Shown here one piece after another: positions 6,229 through 6,238 of a stretch of DNA of 6,238 bases (positions are counted from its first letter, which is position 1; every line of letters begins with the position of its first letter). This stretch comes from Mycoplasmatota bacterium (GTDB taxonomy: Bacteria > Bacillota_I > Bacilli_A > RF39 > UBA660). Made by a program: the position numbers and the translations under genes. The stretch lies in assembly GCA_012512795.1 (NCBI GenBank), contig JAAZDL010000171.1, positions 1 to 6,238 of the forward strand, in the 5' to 3' direction. Under the pieces are notes generated by a model. That model worked only from the letters and a program-made list of their open reading frames with translations, made no database searches and was not told the origin of the DNA.

Positions 6229-6238
6229 ACTACTATCG

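Noticed and set aside
1..6238. Mycoplasma-type code with TGA read as tryptophan
   Set aside because: The tryptophans checked in tex and tig are TGG, and TGA ends both U32 genes at the positions expected for the family.
1..6238. CRISPR array, insertion sequence, tRNA, rRNA or defence system
   Set aside because: No regularly spaced repeats, transposase frames, cloverleaf-like stretches or effector genes were seen; the long frames are recognisable housekeeping genes apart from the YrrN-like protein and the truncated leftmost gene.

Overview
The window is AT-rich housekeeping DNA from a low-GC Firmicute of the Bacilli type. I place it among the Bacilli and not the true mycoplasmas for three reasons. 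Arginine is mostly AGA and third positions are mostly A or T. The tryptophans I checked in tex and tig are TGG, and TGA is used as a stop, so the standard bacterial code applies. The gene order U32 protein - U32 protein - greA resembles the yrrN-yrrO-udk-greA cluster of Bacillus. An uncultured gut Bacilli lineage (RF39 or Erysipelotrichales-like) fits, but I cannot prove it by eye.

Layout: positions 1-63 hold the first 21 codons of a minus-strand gene that starts with a signal peptide. Positions 64-262 are a divergent regulatory region. It has one good sigma-A promoter facing each way, plus two dyads built on a shared 13-bp direct repeat. Positions 263-2404 (+) encode Tex, an S1-domain RNA-binding transcription accessory protein. 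A short palindrome at 2405-2426 is a shared terminator for tex and the convergent minus-strand genes.

The minus strand from 6228 down to 2425 reads as one directional cluster: a degenerate U32 protein (YrrN/TrhP1-like), an intact U32 protein (YrrO/TrhP2-like), greA, then tig (trigger factor). The two U32 genes overlap by 4 bp and are probably translationally coupled. greA and tig have a near-consensus promoter of their own, whose -35 box contains the stop codon of the upstream U32 gene. The U32 pair is expected to hydroxylate U34 of wobble-reading tRNAs. GreA rescues backtracked RNA polymerase, Tex acts in transcription or RNA handling, and trigger factor folds nascent chains at the ribosome exit. 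The theme of the window is therefore gene expression and protein quality control.

I saw no mobile element, CRISPR array, tRNA or rRNA, and nothing that amounts to a new defence or biosynthetic system. The points worth a second look are: a trigger factor lacking the first strand of its ribosome-binding domain, with no in-frame way to extend it; a U32 paralogue that lost its cluster cysteines and drifted to about 17% GC; a greA start four codons downstream of the longest reading frame; a promoter fused to a stop codon; and the paired dyads in front of tex.
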